13,142 nucleotides of DNA from Clostridiales bacterium (lineage in GTDB: Bacteria; Bacillota; Clostridia; Oscillospirales; Oscillospiraceae): positions 1 to 13,142 of the forward strand of contig VSNB01000072.1 in assembly GCA_009774055.1 (NCBI GenBank). Direction: 5' to 3'. The translations under genes were made by a program, and so were the position numbers. This document shows positions 6,858-13,026 of the stretch, piece by piece. Under the pieces are notes generated by a model. The model searched no databases. It was given only the letters and a program-made list of their open reading frames with translations, and was not told the origin of the DNA. Position 1 is the first letter of the stretch. Every line of letters starts with the position of its first letter.

Positions 6858-7729
6858 GACGCGTCCTCCTTCAGTTTCTTTGCCAGAGCCCGGGCCAGCG
6901 CTTCTCCCTCGCCGGCGGGACCGGAAGCCGCGCCCTTCCGGACGCGCTCCGTCCCGTCCACATACATACCGGTCACGGTGACATTGTCCCCCTCCATCCG
7001 GGCGTAGGCCGCGATGGGGGAGGAGCATCCTCCGTCCAGGGCCTGTACGAAAGCCCGCTCCGCCAGGGCGCAGATCTCCGCCTCCCGGTCCCGGAGGCAG
7101 TCGAAAACCGCCCGGTCCATGTCCGCCCGGCACTGGACGGCCAGGATGCCTTGTCCTGCGGCGGGCAGCAGCTCCTCCGGTTCGAAATACCGGCTGATCC
7201 GCCGCTCCAGTCCCAGCCGCTTCATCCCCGCCGCTGCCAGTATCAGTGCGCCGTACCCGCCCTCGTCCAGCTTTCGCAGCCGGGTTTGTACGTTGCCCCG
7301 GACGGGCCGGACTTCCGCCGCCGGGAACAGCTCCCGCAGCTGGACCCGCCGCCGGGGGCTGGCGCTGCCGGCGGGCAGGCGGACGTCCCACTCAGCGGCT
7401 CCCTCGGGGAGGGCCAGGACATCGCGGGGGTCCTCCCTCCGGAGGAAGGCGGCGATGGGCAGGCCCTCCGGCAGCTCCATGGGCAGGTCCTTGCAGCTGT
7501 GGACCGTCAGATCCACCCGGCCCGCTTGGAGGGCGGCGTCCAGCTCTTTGACGAACAGCCCCTTGCCGCCCACCTGGTCCAGGGTGCGGTCCAGAATCTT
7601 GTCCCCGGTGGTTTTCATGGTCACCAGCTCCAGCTCTATGCCCGGGTGGGCCGCTTGGAGGGCATCCATGACCAGTCGGGATTGGATCACCGCCAGGAGG
7701 CTGTCCCGGCTGCCGATGCGAAGCTTCAT
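6842..7729 (-). CDS. hemC: Hydroxymethylbilane synthase (porphobilinogen deaminase)
   Basis: The 295-residue enzyme polymerises four porphobilinogens to hydroxymethylbilane. The dipyrromethane cofactor cysteine is C235 in DGGCSSPIA. The catalytic Asp is D81 in HSCKDLP, where most homologues have HSMKDVP or HSLKDVP. KLRIGSRDS at 2-10, GGKGLFVKELD at 54-64 and GSASPRRR at 121-128 are family motifs. The ATG at 7729 is preferred because KLRIGSRDS is the usual N-terminus; an in-frame ATG at 7741 lies inside sirC. Only 1 bp separates the sirC stop from this start, and an AAGGATGAG sequence within sirC serves as the binding site. Confidence 0.96.
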   Translation of the reverse strand: MKLRIGSRDSLLAVIQSRLVMDALQAAHPGIELELVTMKTTGDKILDRTLDQVGGKGLFVKELDAALQAGRVDLTVHSCKDLPMELPEGLPIAAFLRREDPRDVLALPEGAAEWDVRLPAGSASPRRRVQLRELFPAAEVRPVRGNVQTRLRKLDEGGYGALILAAAGMKRLGLERRISRYFEPEELLPAAGQGILAVQCRADMDRAVFDCLRDREAEICALAERAFVQALDGGCSSPIAAYARMEGDNVTVTGMYVDGTERVRKGAASGPAGEGEALARALAKKLKEDASCPEK

Positions 7730-7730
7730 G

Positions 7731-8183
7731 TTATGTCTCATCCTTACTGCTTTCCAGAATTTTTCGGATTTCTTTTGCCGTCCGGGCAGTTCTCCCGTGG
7801 TCCCTGCCGTCTCCCGCCAGGCCGGCTACCATCCCCGCTCCCTCGCAGACGGCGGGGAAAAAGAAATCGCAGTCCGCCGGATTGTCGGAGCGGTTGAAGA
7901 TGACCCCCAGCCGCCGGGCCTCTCGGCCTGCGGCCTCATTGACCGCCGGGTCGCTGGCGGCGGCCACCACCAGGAACGCGCCGTCCAGATCCCCGGGCGC
8001 GTAGGGCCGGAGGACGCAGCGGATTCCCTCTGCCTCCCGGGCCAGGGAGGGGGAGATCACCGTCACCTCCGCTCCGAACCGTGCCAGGACCTCCGCCCGC
8101 CGCAGGCCCACCGTCCCGCCGCCGATGACCACGGCCTTTTTCCCAGCGAGGTCTACAAACAGGGGGAACCGTTTAGTTCCCAT
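7731..8183 (-). CDS. sirC: Short precorrin-2 dehydrogenase / siroheme synthase N-terminal domain
   Basis: This NAD-dependent enzyme oxidises precorrin-2 to sirohydrochlorin (factor II). Residues 17-31 (AVVIGGGTVGLRRAE) form the Rossmann dinucleotide-binding loop. NRSDNPADCDFFFPA at 97-111 holds the conserved Asp (D100) proposed as catalytic in Met8p and CysG. The protein is 150 residues, against about 200-220 for Met8p-type proteins: after FFFPA it keeps only GLAGDGRDHGRTARTAKEIR and lacks the C-terminal helical dimer/chelatase region. Dehydrogenase activity is expected; ferrochelatase activity is doubtful. The ATG overlaps the end of cobI by 11 bp and hemC starts 1 bp after the stop. Confidence 0.9.
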   Translation of the reverse strand: MGTKRFPLFVDLAGKKAVVIGGGTVGLRRAEVLARFGAEVTVISPSLAREAEGIRCVLRPYAPGDLDGAFLVVAAASDPAVNEAAGREARRLGVIFNRSDNPADCDFFFPAVCEGAGMVAGLAGDGRDHGRTARTAKEIRKILESSKDET

Positions 8184-8865
8184 TCCGTTTCACCACCACC
8201 ACGGAGAAATAGCCGCTGTCCGCCGGCGCGCCGGCAAACTGAGGGAACACCCGCTCCGTCTCCATGCCGCAGTTTTCCACCATGGCGGCGCGGTTCAGCA
8301 GGCCGTGCCCGGCCAGCGTCTCCCGCAGCTGGCCGATCTCCCGGCCCGCCTTCATGAATATGTAGTTGGCGTCCACGGCCAGGCAGTCGCCGACGTCCTT
8401 GTGGGAGGCGGGGACGATCATCAGCCGTTCGCCGCCCTCGCAGAGTCCGATTCCCAGCGCCGCCGCCACCGCGCAGAAGGAGGGAACGCCGGGTATCAGC
8501 TTCGCCTCACAGCCCATAGCCTGCACCCTGCGGTGGGTGTAGAGATACGTAGAGTAGATGGAGGGGTCCCCCAGGGTAATAAACGCCACGGTTTTCCCCT
8601 CGTTCAGCAACGCGGCGATCTGGCGGGCGTTTTCCTCGTAGGCCGCCTCCAGCCGCACCGGGTTCCGGGTCATGGGGGCGGCGCAGTAGAGGAGGGGTTT
8701 GCCCTCCGCCAGAGGGCCAATAATGGCCAGGGCGGTTTTTTCACCCGTCCCCTTGTCGGGGACGGCGATGACATCCGCTTCCCGGAGGATTCTCTGGGCC
8801 TTGAGGGTCAGGAGCTCAGGGTCCCCGGGACCCACGCCCACACCATATAAAATACCTTTTTCCAT
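8173..8865 (-). CDS. cobI/cbiL: Precorrin-2 / cobalt-factor-II C20-methyltransferase
   Basis: The 230-residue SAM-dependent tetrapyrrole methyltransferase adds a methyl group at C20, the first step committed to cobalamin. Family motifs are VGVGPGDPELLTLKA at 9-23, FITLGDPSIYSTYLY at 95-109 and LIPGVPSFCAVAAALG at 123-138; the STYLY/IYST pattern separates it from SUMT. In an anaerobe with sirC beside it, the cobalt-factor-II (CbiL) reaction is more likely than the aerobic CobI one. The ATG at 8865 is chosen because MEKGILYGVGVGPG is the normal N-terminus and AGGAG lies about 11 bp upstream. It is the first gene of the operon, and its start lies only about 21 bp from hairpin repeat copy A. Confidence 0.93.
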   Translation of the reverse strand: MEKGILYGVGVGPGDPELLTLKAQRILREADVIAVPDKGTGEKTALAIIGPLAEGKPLLYCAAPMTRNPVRLEAAYEENARQIAALLNEGKTVAFITLGDPSIYSTYLYTHRRVQAMGCEAKLIPGVPSFCAVAAALGIGLCEGGERLMIVPASHKDVGDCLAVDANYIFMKAGREIGQLRETLAGHGLLNRAAMVENCGMETERVFPQFAGAPADSGYFSVVVVKRNGN

Positions 8866-8886
8866 GGAAGTATGTTCTCCTCGTTG

Positions 8887-9004
8887 TTCTCTGCCGCCGC
8901 TGCGCGGCGGCACGGCAGTTGGTTCTTGAATCGGCCCGGGACCTGCGCGGCCCCGGACTCCGCGCCTACTTTTGGCCCACGCCAAAAGTAGGCAAAAACG
9001 TGCT
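8887..9004 (+). repeat. Triple-hairpin dispersed repeat, copy A (118 bp)
   Basis: Three hairpins follow in order: 8892-8900/8904-8912 (9 bp), 8936-8943/8949-8956 (8 bp with one A-C mismatch) and 8964-8976/8981-8993 (13 bp, perfect). The unpaired linker at 8913-8934 is nearly the same as in copy B (20 of 22 bases). Copy B at 13027-13142 aligns end to end with only a 2-bp length difference, in the first stem. Five base pairs differ between copies with both partners changed and pairing kept. No T-run follows on either strand, so it is not a simple terminator. It lies upstream of cobI and would be in a minus-strand leader if transcription starts beyond it. Confidence 0.85.
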
Positions 9005-9045
9005 TAAACCTGCGGTTTAAGAATCCCTTATGATTACGAGGGGTA
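9003..9045 (+). repeat. Fourth hairpin and inner arm next to copy A
   Basis: CTTAAACC (9003-9010) pairs with GGTTTAAG (9014-9021) around TGC. The following bases (AATCC, ATTACG and GGGG, then TATTT) match the inverse of 9282-9324 beside copy C. The third pair of this stem is T-A here and C-G in the copy C stem, a further compensatory difference. Confidence 0.55.
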
Positions 9046-9112
9046 TTTTGTTTTGCGCTTCCACTGCAGTCCGTCCGCTCTGAACCGGACCGGCCCCCAT
9101 GGATCGGGCGAA

Positions 9113-9234
9113 GCGTCTACCCGACGATGTCAATGGCAGACCCTACCGTCTCACACGGGGAAGCTCCCGAAAAGCGCCCCGGGAGATTCAGCGTGTATAA
9201 CGGTAAGCACTGCAGCATGCTCGTGGGTAGACGC
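9113..9234. other. Candidate structured RNA or cruciform: 14-bp closing stem with three inner hairpins
   Basis: GCGTCTACCC (9113-9122) pairs perfectly with GGGTAGACGC (9225-9234). After one bulged G, ACGA (9124-9127) pairs with TCGT (9221-9224), giving a 14-bp closing stem around 93 bases. Inside, three possible small hairpins occur in series: 9146-9149/9155-9158, 9164-9169/9180-9185 (CTCCCG/CGGGAG) and 9191-9195/9208-9213 (with one bulged T). This gives a cloverleaf-like four-way shape. The strand is unknown and I recognise no known RNA family. Confidence 0.4.
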
Positions 9235-9236
9235 AG

Positions 9237-9296
9237 AAGTCCGGCGCACCAGCGAAGGCATCAAAATAGAACAAGCAGGGTACGTCGGAGCATAAA
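9237..9296 (+). repeat. Dispersed short repeat R2, copy 2 (60 bp)
   Basis: The ends match copy 1 at 2447-2485 (AAGTCCGGCGC at one end, CGTCGGAGCATAAA at the other), with 21 extra bases in the middle. The length difference is a multiple of three, and the shared TAA remains in the same frame. It follows directly after the 14-bp closing stem. Confidence 0.6.
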
Positions 9297-9405
9297 TAAA
9301 TAACCCCCGTAATGAAGGAGGATTCTCAAGGAACGTAGTTCCTTGAGCGACCTTTTGCTTCTTTTCGCTCGCGCGAAAAGAAGGCCCCGCCGCCGGCGAG
9401 GCGGC
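9282..9405 (-). repeat. Inverted, shortened hairpin repeat, copy C
   Basis: Read on the minus strand this has a GCCGCC/GGCGGC hairpin (9389-9394/9400-9405), then an 11-bp CTTCTTTTCGC hairpin (9358-9368/9373-9383), then a 10-bp hairpin (9325-9334/9338-9347), then an AATCC ... ATTACG arm. The order and spacer (GCAAAAGG against GGCAAAAACG) follow copy A, but the middle GC-rich hairpin and its linker are missing. It begins about 35 bp beyond the lgt stop. It has no clear U-run, so termination of the lgt operon here is uncertain. Confidence 0.5.
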
Positions 9406-9438
9406 AAAGGTAAAATAAGATTAATGCCAGGGCCGCGT

Positions 9439-10380
9439 TTACTCTTCCTCCCCGTCAACCGGCGCGGCGGGGACCGCCTCCTCCTCCACGGCGGTGGCCG
9501 CCTGCCGGTTGACATATAAGCCCTCCTGCCCCCGGGGATGCTTCCGCTTGTTGACGATCCACACTGCCAGCGCCGCGACAGCCAGCAGTATGCTGAGCAG
9601 CTGGCTGACCAGAATGGGCTGCCCAAACAGCTCCCAGCCGAAAAGCTTCAGCGTGTCCGTCCGGACCCCCTCAATCCACGCCCGGCCCAGGCCGTACCAG
9701 ATAAAGTAAAAGCAGGCGTTCTCCCCGTCGAAGGTCCGAAGCTTGGAAATCACAAACACGATCAGCAGCAGGCCGGCCAGATTCCACAGGCTTTCGTAGA
9801 GAAAGGTGGGGTGGACCTCAATGGACTGGGACTCGGTGACCCATACCTTCATCCGCCAGGGCAGGGCAGTCTCCCCGCCGAACACCTCGCGGTTGACGAA
9901 GTTCCCCCACCGGCCCACGGCCTGCCCGATGAGCAGGCCCATGACGCCCAGGTCCGCGAAGGCCCCGAAGGAAATCTTCTTCCGCTTGCAGAAGGCCATC
10001 AGCACAAAGAAAGCCACGATCACCGCTCCATAGATGGCCAGCCCTCCGTCCCAGATGGCGATCATCTTGCCGAGGTTGAGACTGCCGTCCGTGCGGCGGA
10101 AGAAGTCCAGGTTGAATAACACATAGTAGAGTCTTGCTCCGATGATACAAAGAGGAATCTGCCAGATCATCATGTCGTAGACATTGTCCTCCGTGATGCC
10201 ATACTTCTTGCTCTGTCTGCAGCAGAACAGCACCGCTAAAATCAGTCCCGCGCAGATAATGATGCCGTACCAGCGGATGCCGTTGCCGATGGGGATGGCG
10301 ACCGGGTCGGGGTTTATGGACCACTCCCCGAACAGGCCGGGGAAGCTGATGGGCATATCGGTTCTCGCGTATTCGTACAT
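9439..10380 (-). CDS. lgt: Prolipoprotein diacylglyceryl transferase
   Basis: Lgt moves a diacylglyceryl group from phosphatidylglycerol to the lipobox cysteine of preprolipoproteins in the cytoplasmic membrane. The signature GQAVGRWGNFVNREVFGG lies at 152-169 (R157, N160, N163, E165). Also present are WDGGLAIYGA at 110-119 (with Tyr where E. coli has His103, as is usual in Firmicutes), HPTFLYES at 190-197 and GVRTD at 238-242. About seven membrane helices are visible, the last at 257-276. The final 35 residues are a charged Glu/Pro/Ala tail that adds to the usual length of about 260-290. AGGAGG lies 7 bp before the ATG. It is 15 bp after ymfH, in one operon. A client lipoprotein is encoded at 1357-2166. 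Confidence 0.97.
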   Translation of the reverse strand: MYEYARTDMPISFPGLFGEWSINPDPVAIPIGNGIRWYGIIICAGLILAVLFCCRQSKKYGITEDNVYDMMIWQIPLCIIGARLYYVLFNLDFFRRTDGSLNLGKMIAIWDGGLAIYGAVIVAFFVLMAFCKRKKISFGAFADLGVMGLLIGQAVGRWGNFVNREVFGGETALPWRMKVWVTESQSIEVHPTFLYESLWNLAGLLLIVFVISKLRTFDGENACFYFIWYGLGRAWIEGVRTDTLKLFGWELFGQPILVSQLLSILLAVAALAVWIVNKRKHPRGQEGLYVNRQAATAVEEEAVPAAPVDGEEE

Positions 10381-10395
10381 TTTGGGTCCTCCTTG

Positions 10396-11667
10396 CTATT
10401 CTCTCGGTTGGATCAGGGACAGCGCCGATTTCTCCGGCGCAATATTTTCCCGCAGAAACGCCTCCACGTCCGCCTTTCCGACGGCATCAAAGACTTCCGG
10501 GAAGCGGAAGTAGTCGAAGCCCCGGAAATAGGCTTCCGCGATGCTGACGGCAATGTTCTCAAAAGAGTTGAGACTGCGGAGCATCCCGCCGTAGGCGGCC
10601 CGGCGGATCTGGCGGTAGAAGTCCTCGCCGATGCCCTCCTCCCCCAGTTTCCGGGCCTGCCGGGTGATCTCCTCAAACACCCGCCGGGGGTCTTTGGCGT
10701 CGCCGCCCACATAGACATAGTGGGCGCCCGGCAGCATGTCGAAATTGCCCCCCAGGCTGCTGTTGACAGCGCCCTCCTCGTAGAGGCGGGTATACAGGGG
10801 GCTGCTGTCGCCGAACAGGGCGTCACAGGCCAGGTCGCCGACGATGCTCTGCCGGAGGGTAGCCTCGCCCTCGTCCACGGCTTGGCATTTGTAGCCTGCC
10901 AGAAACATGGGCATGGAAACCTCCATGGCCTGGCTGACCTCGCTCCCGGCGGGGCCGGCGGCGTCCTCGCGGCCGTAGTCCCGGATGACGGCGGGCCCGC
11001 CCTCCCGGGGCAGGATGGCCTCCGCCTCCTCCGCCACACGGGCCTGGTCCACATTCCCCACGCAGACCAGGATCATGTTGGAGGGCGTATAGAACGCCTT
11101 GTGACAGTCGTAGAGGGTCTGGGGGGTGATCTGCCGGATGCTTTCCAGGGAGCCTACCACCGGCACTCGGGCCGGACTGTCCTGATAAAGCCGCTCCATC
11201 AGGTTGGCGTACACCCGCCAATCTGGATCGTCCTCCGTCTCCTGGATTTCCTGGGCAATGATGCCCTGCTCCTTGTCCACGCTCTCCTGGGTGAAATAGG
11301 GCGTGGACACAAACCGCAGCAGGATGCGGAGATTTTCATAGAAATGGGCCGTGGAGGTAAAATAATAGGCGGTCATGGCGTTGCTGGTGAAGGCGTTGTC
11401 CGAGGCCCCATTCCGGGCGAAGGACTGCATGACGTTTTCCGAGGCCATGTCGAACATCTTGTGCTCCAGGTAATGGGCGATGCCGGCGGGGGTTTCCCGC
11501 CACCGGCCCTCCGTCTGGAAGCGCAGGTCCATGCCGCCGTAACGGACGGCAAGAAAGGCGTAGCTCTTGGCGTGGAAGGGCTTGCGGACCGTCACGACCT
11601 CCAGGCCGTTGGAAAGGGTCTGCCGGAAAACCGTTTCCCCCAGGCGGGGATACTCTGCCATTTTCAT
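10396..11667 (-). CDS. ymfH: M16 (insulinase-family) zinc peptidase, YmfH-like
   Basis: The 423-residue protein has the inverted zinc motif HYLEH at 65-69 (H65, E68 catalytic, H69) within GIAHYLEHKMF. The likely third ligand is E140 in GIIAQEIQE. The C-terminal half has the second M16 fold. It resembles B. subtilis YmfH (often written YfmH), one of the genes genetically required for the 5-aminopentanol modification of elongation factor EF-P; its direct substrate is not known. AAGGAGG lies 7 bp before the ATG at 11667, which overlaps the ymfF stop as ATGA. The overlap suggests a 1:1 heterodimer with the inactive partner YmfF. Confidence 0.9.
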   Translation of the reverse strand: MKMAEYPRLGETVFRQTLSNGLEVVTVRKPFHAKSYAFLAVRYGGMDLRFQTEGRWRETPAGIAHYLEHKMFDMASENVMQSFARNGASDNAFTSNAMTAYYFTSTAHFYENLRILLRFVSTPYFTQESVDKEQGIIAQEIQETEDDPDWRVYANLMERLYQDSPARVPVVGSLESIRQITPQTLYDCHKAFYTPSNMILVCVGNVDQARVAEEAEAILPREGGPAVIRDYGREDAAGPAGSEVSQAMEVSMPMFLAGYKCQAVDEGEATLRQSIVGDLACDALFGDSSPLYTRLYEEGAVNSSLGGNFDMLPGAHYVYVGGDAKDPRRVFEEITRQARKLGEEGIGEDFYRQIRRAAYGGMLRSLNSFENIAVSIAEAYFRGFDYFRFPEVFDAVGKADVEAFLRENIAPEKSALSLIQPRE

Positions 11668-12926
11668 GCGCAGCCCTCCTTTCCCTTTAAAAAGTATATG
11701 GTGTCGGGTTTGACGGACTTTGCCGCCGCCCGGACCCGCTCCGGGGTCACCTCCGCAAGGGCGGCGATCAGTCCCGGGATCGTCTCGTCGCTGCCGGCGG
11801 CGGCCTGTCCCATGACGAAGTCCTCCATGGACCCGGCGGAGTCCTCCATAGTCCGCAGGCTGTTGACCAGGGACTGCCGCGCGCCCTCGATTTCCCAGTC
11901 CTCCCAGTCCCCCTGGCGCAGGGCCTCCAGCTGGCGCAGGATCTCCTCCACCGCCCGGTCGTAGTTCTGGAACTCGATGCCGGAGGACACGGTGACGAGG
12001 CCCTTGAGCCGGTGGTAGGCGCTGTCGGCGTAGTAGCACAGGCTCAGCCGCTCCCGGACGTTCACGAAGAGCTTGGAGGTGGTGGCCCCGCCGAACATGG
12101 CGTTCATGAGCATTGCGGCGGCCATGTCGGTGCAGTCCGTGCGGCAGCCGATGCACAGCTTGCCCTGGCTCACGTCCAGCTCCTCGGTCACAACCCGGCA
12201 GGTTTCCCGGGCGGGACGGCGAATGGTCTGTACGGGTTCCAGTGCGCCCTGCCGGGGCAGGGCGGCGAAGGCCCGGGCGAAGGCCCCTGCCACCCGTTTC
12301 TCCGGCGCGGAGCCGCAGTAGAACAGCTCCAGCCGGCCCTTGGGCAAGGTTTCGCGGTAGTGGCGGTTAAGCCGCTGGAGGGAAATGTTCTCCACATCCC
12401 CGGCGCTGCCCATCCGCCGCAGGCCGTACCGCTCCCCGGCGCACATCTCCTCCAGCAGGCGCCGGGCGGCGTAGGCCCGCTTGTCGTTGATGTCGCTGCG
12501 GATCATATCCGCCAGGTTTTCCCGTTCGCTCTCCACATACTCCTCCAGCAGCCGGCCTCCCCGGGTAACGGGCATACAGAAAAATTCCCCCAGCAGGTCC
12601 GTCAGCTTTTCCAGTAGCTTTTCCCCCTTGGGCAGGAAGCGGTCGTCGATGCAGCTGGCTGCGAAGCCGAAGAGCTGATTTTCGCCCTTCTTCCGCACCG
12701 TGGGCTCCAGCCGGGCGCCGTAGAGAAGGTCCAGCTCCCGTCCGATGGAGGCCATATCGGGGCACCTGACGGTGCCCCGGCTGAGGACATTCACCATCAG
12801 GGCGTTGCAGCCGGCTGTTTCTTTCTCCAGCGGAGCGGCGATCTGGGCGCTTAAGAAGCTGGTTTTGAACTTTTCCGACGGGATGCAGGTGAGATATACG
12901 CGGTCCATGAGCTTCTGTCGAGACAT
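11664..12926 (-). CDS. ymfF: M16-family inactive peptidase partner, YmfF-like
   Basis: The 420-residue protein has the two-domain M16 fold but no HxxEH: the expected place reads NALMVNVLSRGT (41-52). It is therefore expected to lack zinc and catalysis. The C-terminal domain keeps the R-Y element in FVNVRERLSLCYYA (287-300), which in M16 pairs helps bind substrate. This active/inactive pairing is typical of bacterial M16B heterodimers and matches B. subtilis YmfF-YmfH, tied to EF-P modification. AAGGAG lies 7 bp before the ATG at 12926. It is the first gene of the ymfF-ymfH-lgt operon and has a candidate promoter at 12960-12988. Confidence 0.88.
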   Translation of the reverse strand: MSRQKLMDRVYLTCIPSEKFKTSFLSAQIAAPLEKETAGCNALMVNVLSRGTVRCPDMASIGRELDLLYGARLEPTVRKKGENQLFGFAASCIDDRFLPKGEKLLEKLTDLLGEFFCMPVTRGGRLLEEYVESERENLADMIRSDINDKRAYAARRLLEEMCAGERYGLRRMGSAGDVENISLQRLNRHYRETLPKGRLELFYCGSAPEKRVAGAFARAFAALPRQGALEPVQTIRRPARETCRVVTEELDVSQGKLCIGCRTDCTDMAAAMLMNAMFGGATTSKLFVNVRERLSLCYYADSAYHRLKGLVTVSSGIEFQNYDRAVEEILRQLEALRQGDWEDWEIEGARQSLVNSLRTMEDSAGSMEDFVMGQAAAGSDETIPGLIAALAEVTPERVRAAAKSVKPDTIYFLKGKEGCA

Positions 12927-12959
12927 GAGGGTTCTCCTTCTTTTGTCAAATCGTTAGAT

Positions 12960-12988
12960 AGTATATACCTTTTTGGCCGGAGTTTCCA
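12960..12988 (-). promoter_or_regulatory. Candidate sigma-A promoter for ymfF-ymfH-lgt
   Basis: On the minus strand, TGGAAA (12988-12983) and TATACT (12965-12960) are separated by exactly 17 bp. They match the -35 at 4 of 6 and the -10 at 5 of 6 positions. Transcription would start near 12953 and give a leader of about 27 bases including the AAGGAG site. Confidence 0.45.
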
Positions 12989-13026
12989 TAGGGGGAGGCA
13001 GATTTTTTCCGCAGTGTGGAAAATTC

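Larger units (their letters stand above)
8887..9405. other. Composite structured intergenic region between cobI and lgt
   Basis: No convincing gene is seen in 8866-9438. Copy A (plus orientation) and shortened copy C (minus orientation) face each other around about 240 bp of core. The inner arms also match: A 9003-9045 against C read in reverse from 9347 to about 9282, including AATCC, ATTACG and a G-rich run followed by TATTT. Such a design fits a non-autonomous mobile element or a structured-RNA locus; neither is proven. No transposase or target-site duplication was recognised. Confidence 0.4.

Noticed and set aside
6858..7391. Longer cobA-hemD start inside hemC
   Set aside because: The extra sequence is low-complexity Gly/Arg/Pro antisense-type translation within hemC, and AGGAGG precedes the ATG at 6857.
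7014..8357. 447-codon plus-strand frame opposite hemC, sirC and cobI
   Set aside because: It is Ser/Arg/Pro-rich translation opposite three clearly recognised genes, with no family motif.
8866..8985. N-terminal extension of cobI to an ATG at 8985
   Set aside because: The added 40 residues are encoded by the hairpin repeat, and the family N-terminus and binding site fit the ATG at 8865.
8964..8993. Hairpin 3 of copy A (and its copy B partner) as a rho-independent terminator
   Set aside because: The stem is followed by A-rich sequence on the plus strand and GC-rich sequence on the minus strand. A U-run after the stem is missing both ways.
9070..9240. Possible cobalamin riboswitch on the minus strand upstream of cobI
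   Set aside because: A few fragments are loosely similar (GCCATTG, GGGTAGACGC, GATCC followed by GGGGGCC), and the context would make sense. But the conserved GGGAA/GGTG core and the CAGGAGACCTGCC-type B12 box are not present. A covariance-model search for RF00174 would settle it.
9053..9295. 80-codon plus-strand reading frame in the composite region
   Set aside because: It starts at TTG with no good ribosome binding site, has no recognised domain, and overlaps the long-range stem and repeat R2.
11668..12156. Longer ymfH start inside ymfF
   Set aside because: The extension is out-of-frame ymfF sequence; the ATG at 11667 has an ideal binding site and an ATGA overlap.
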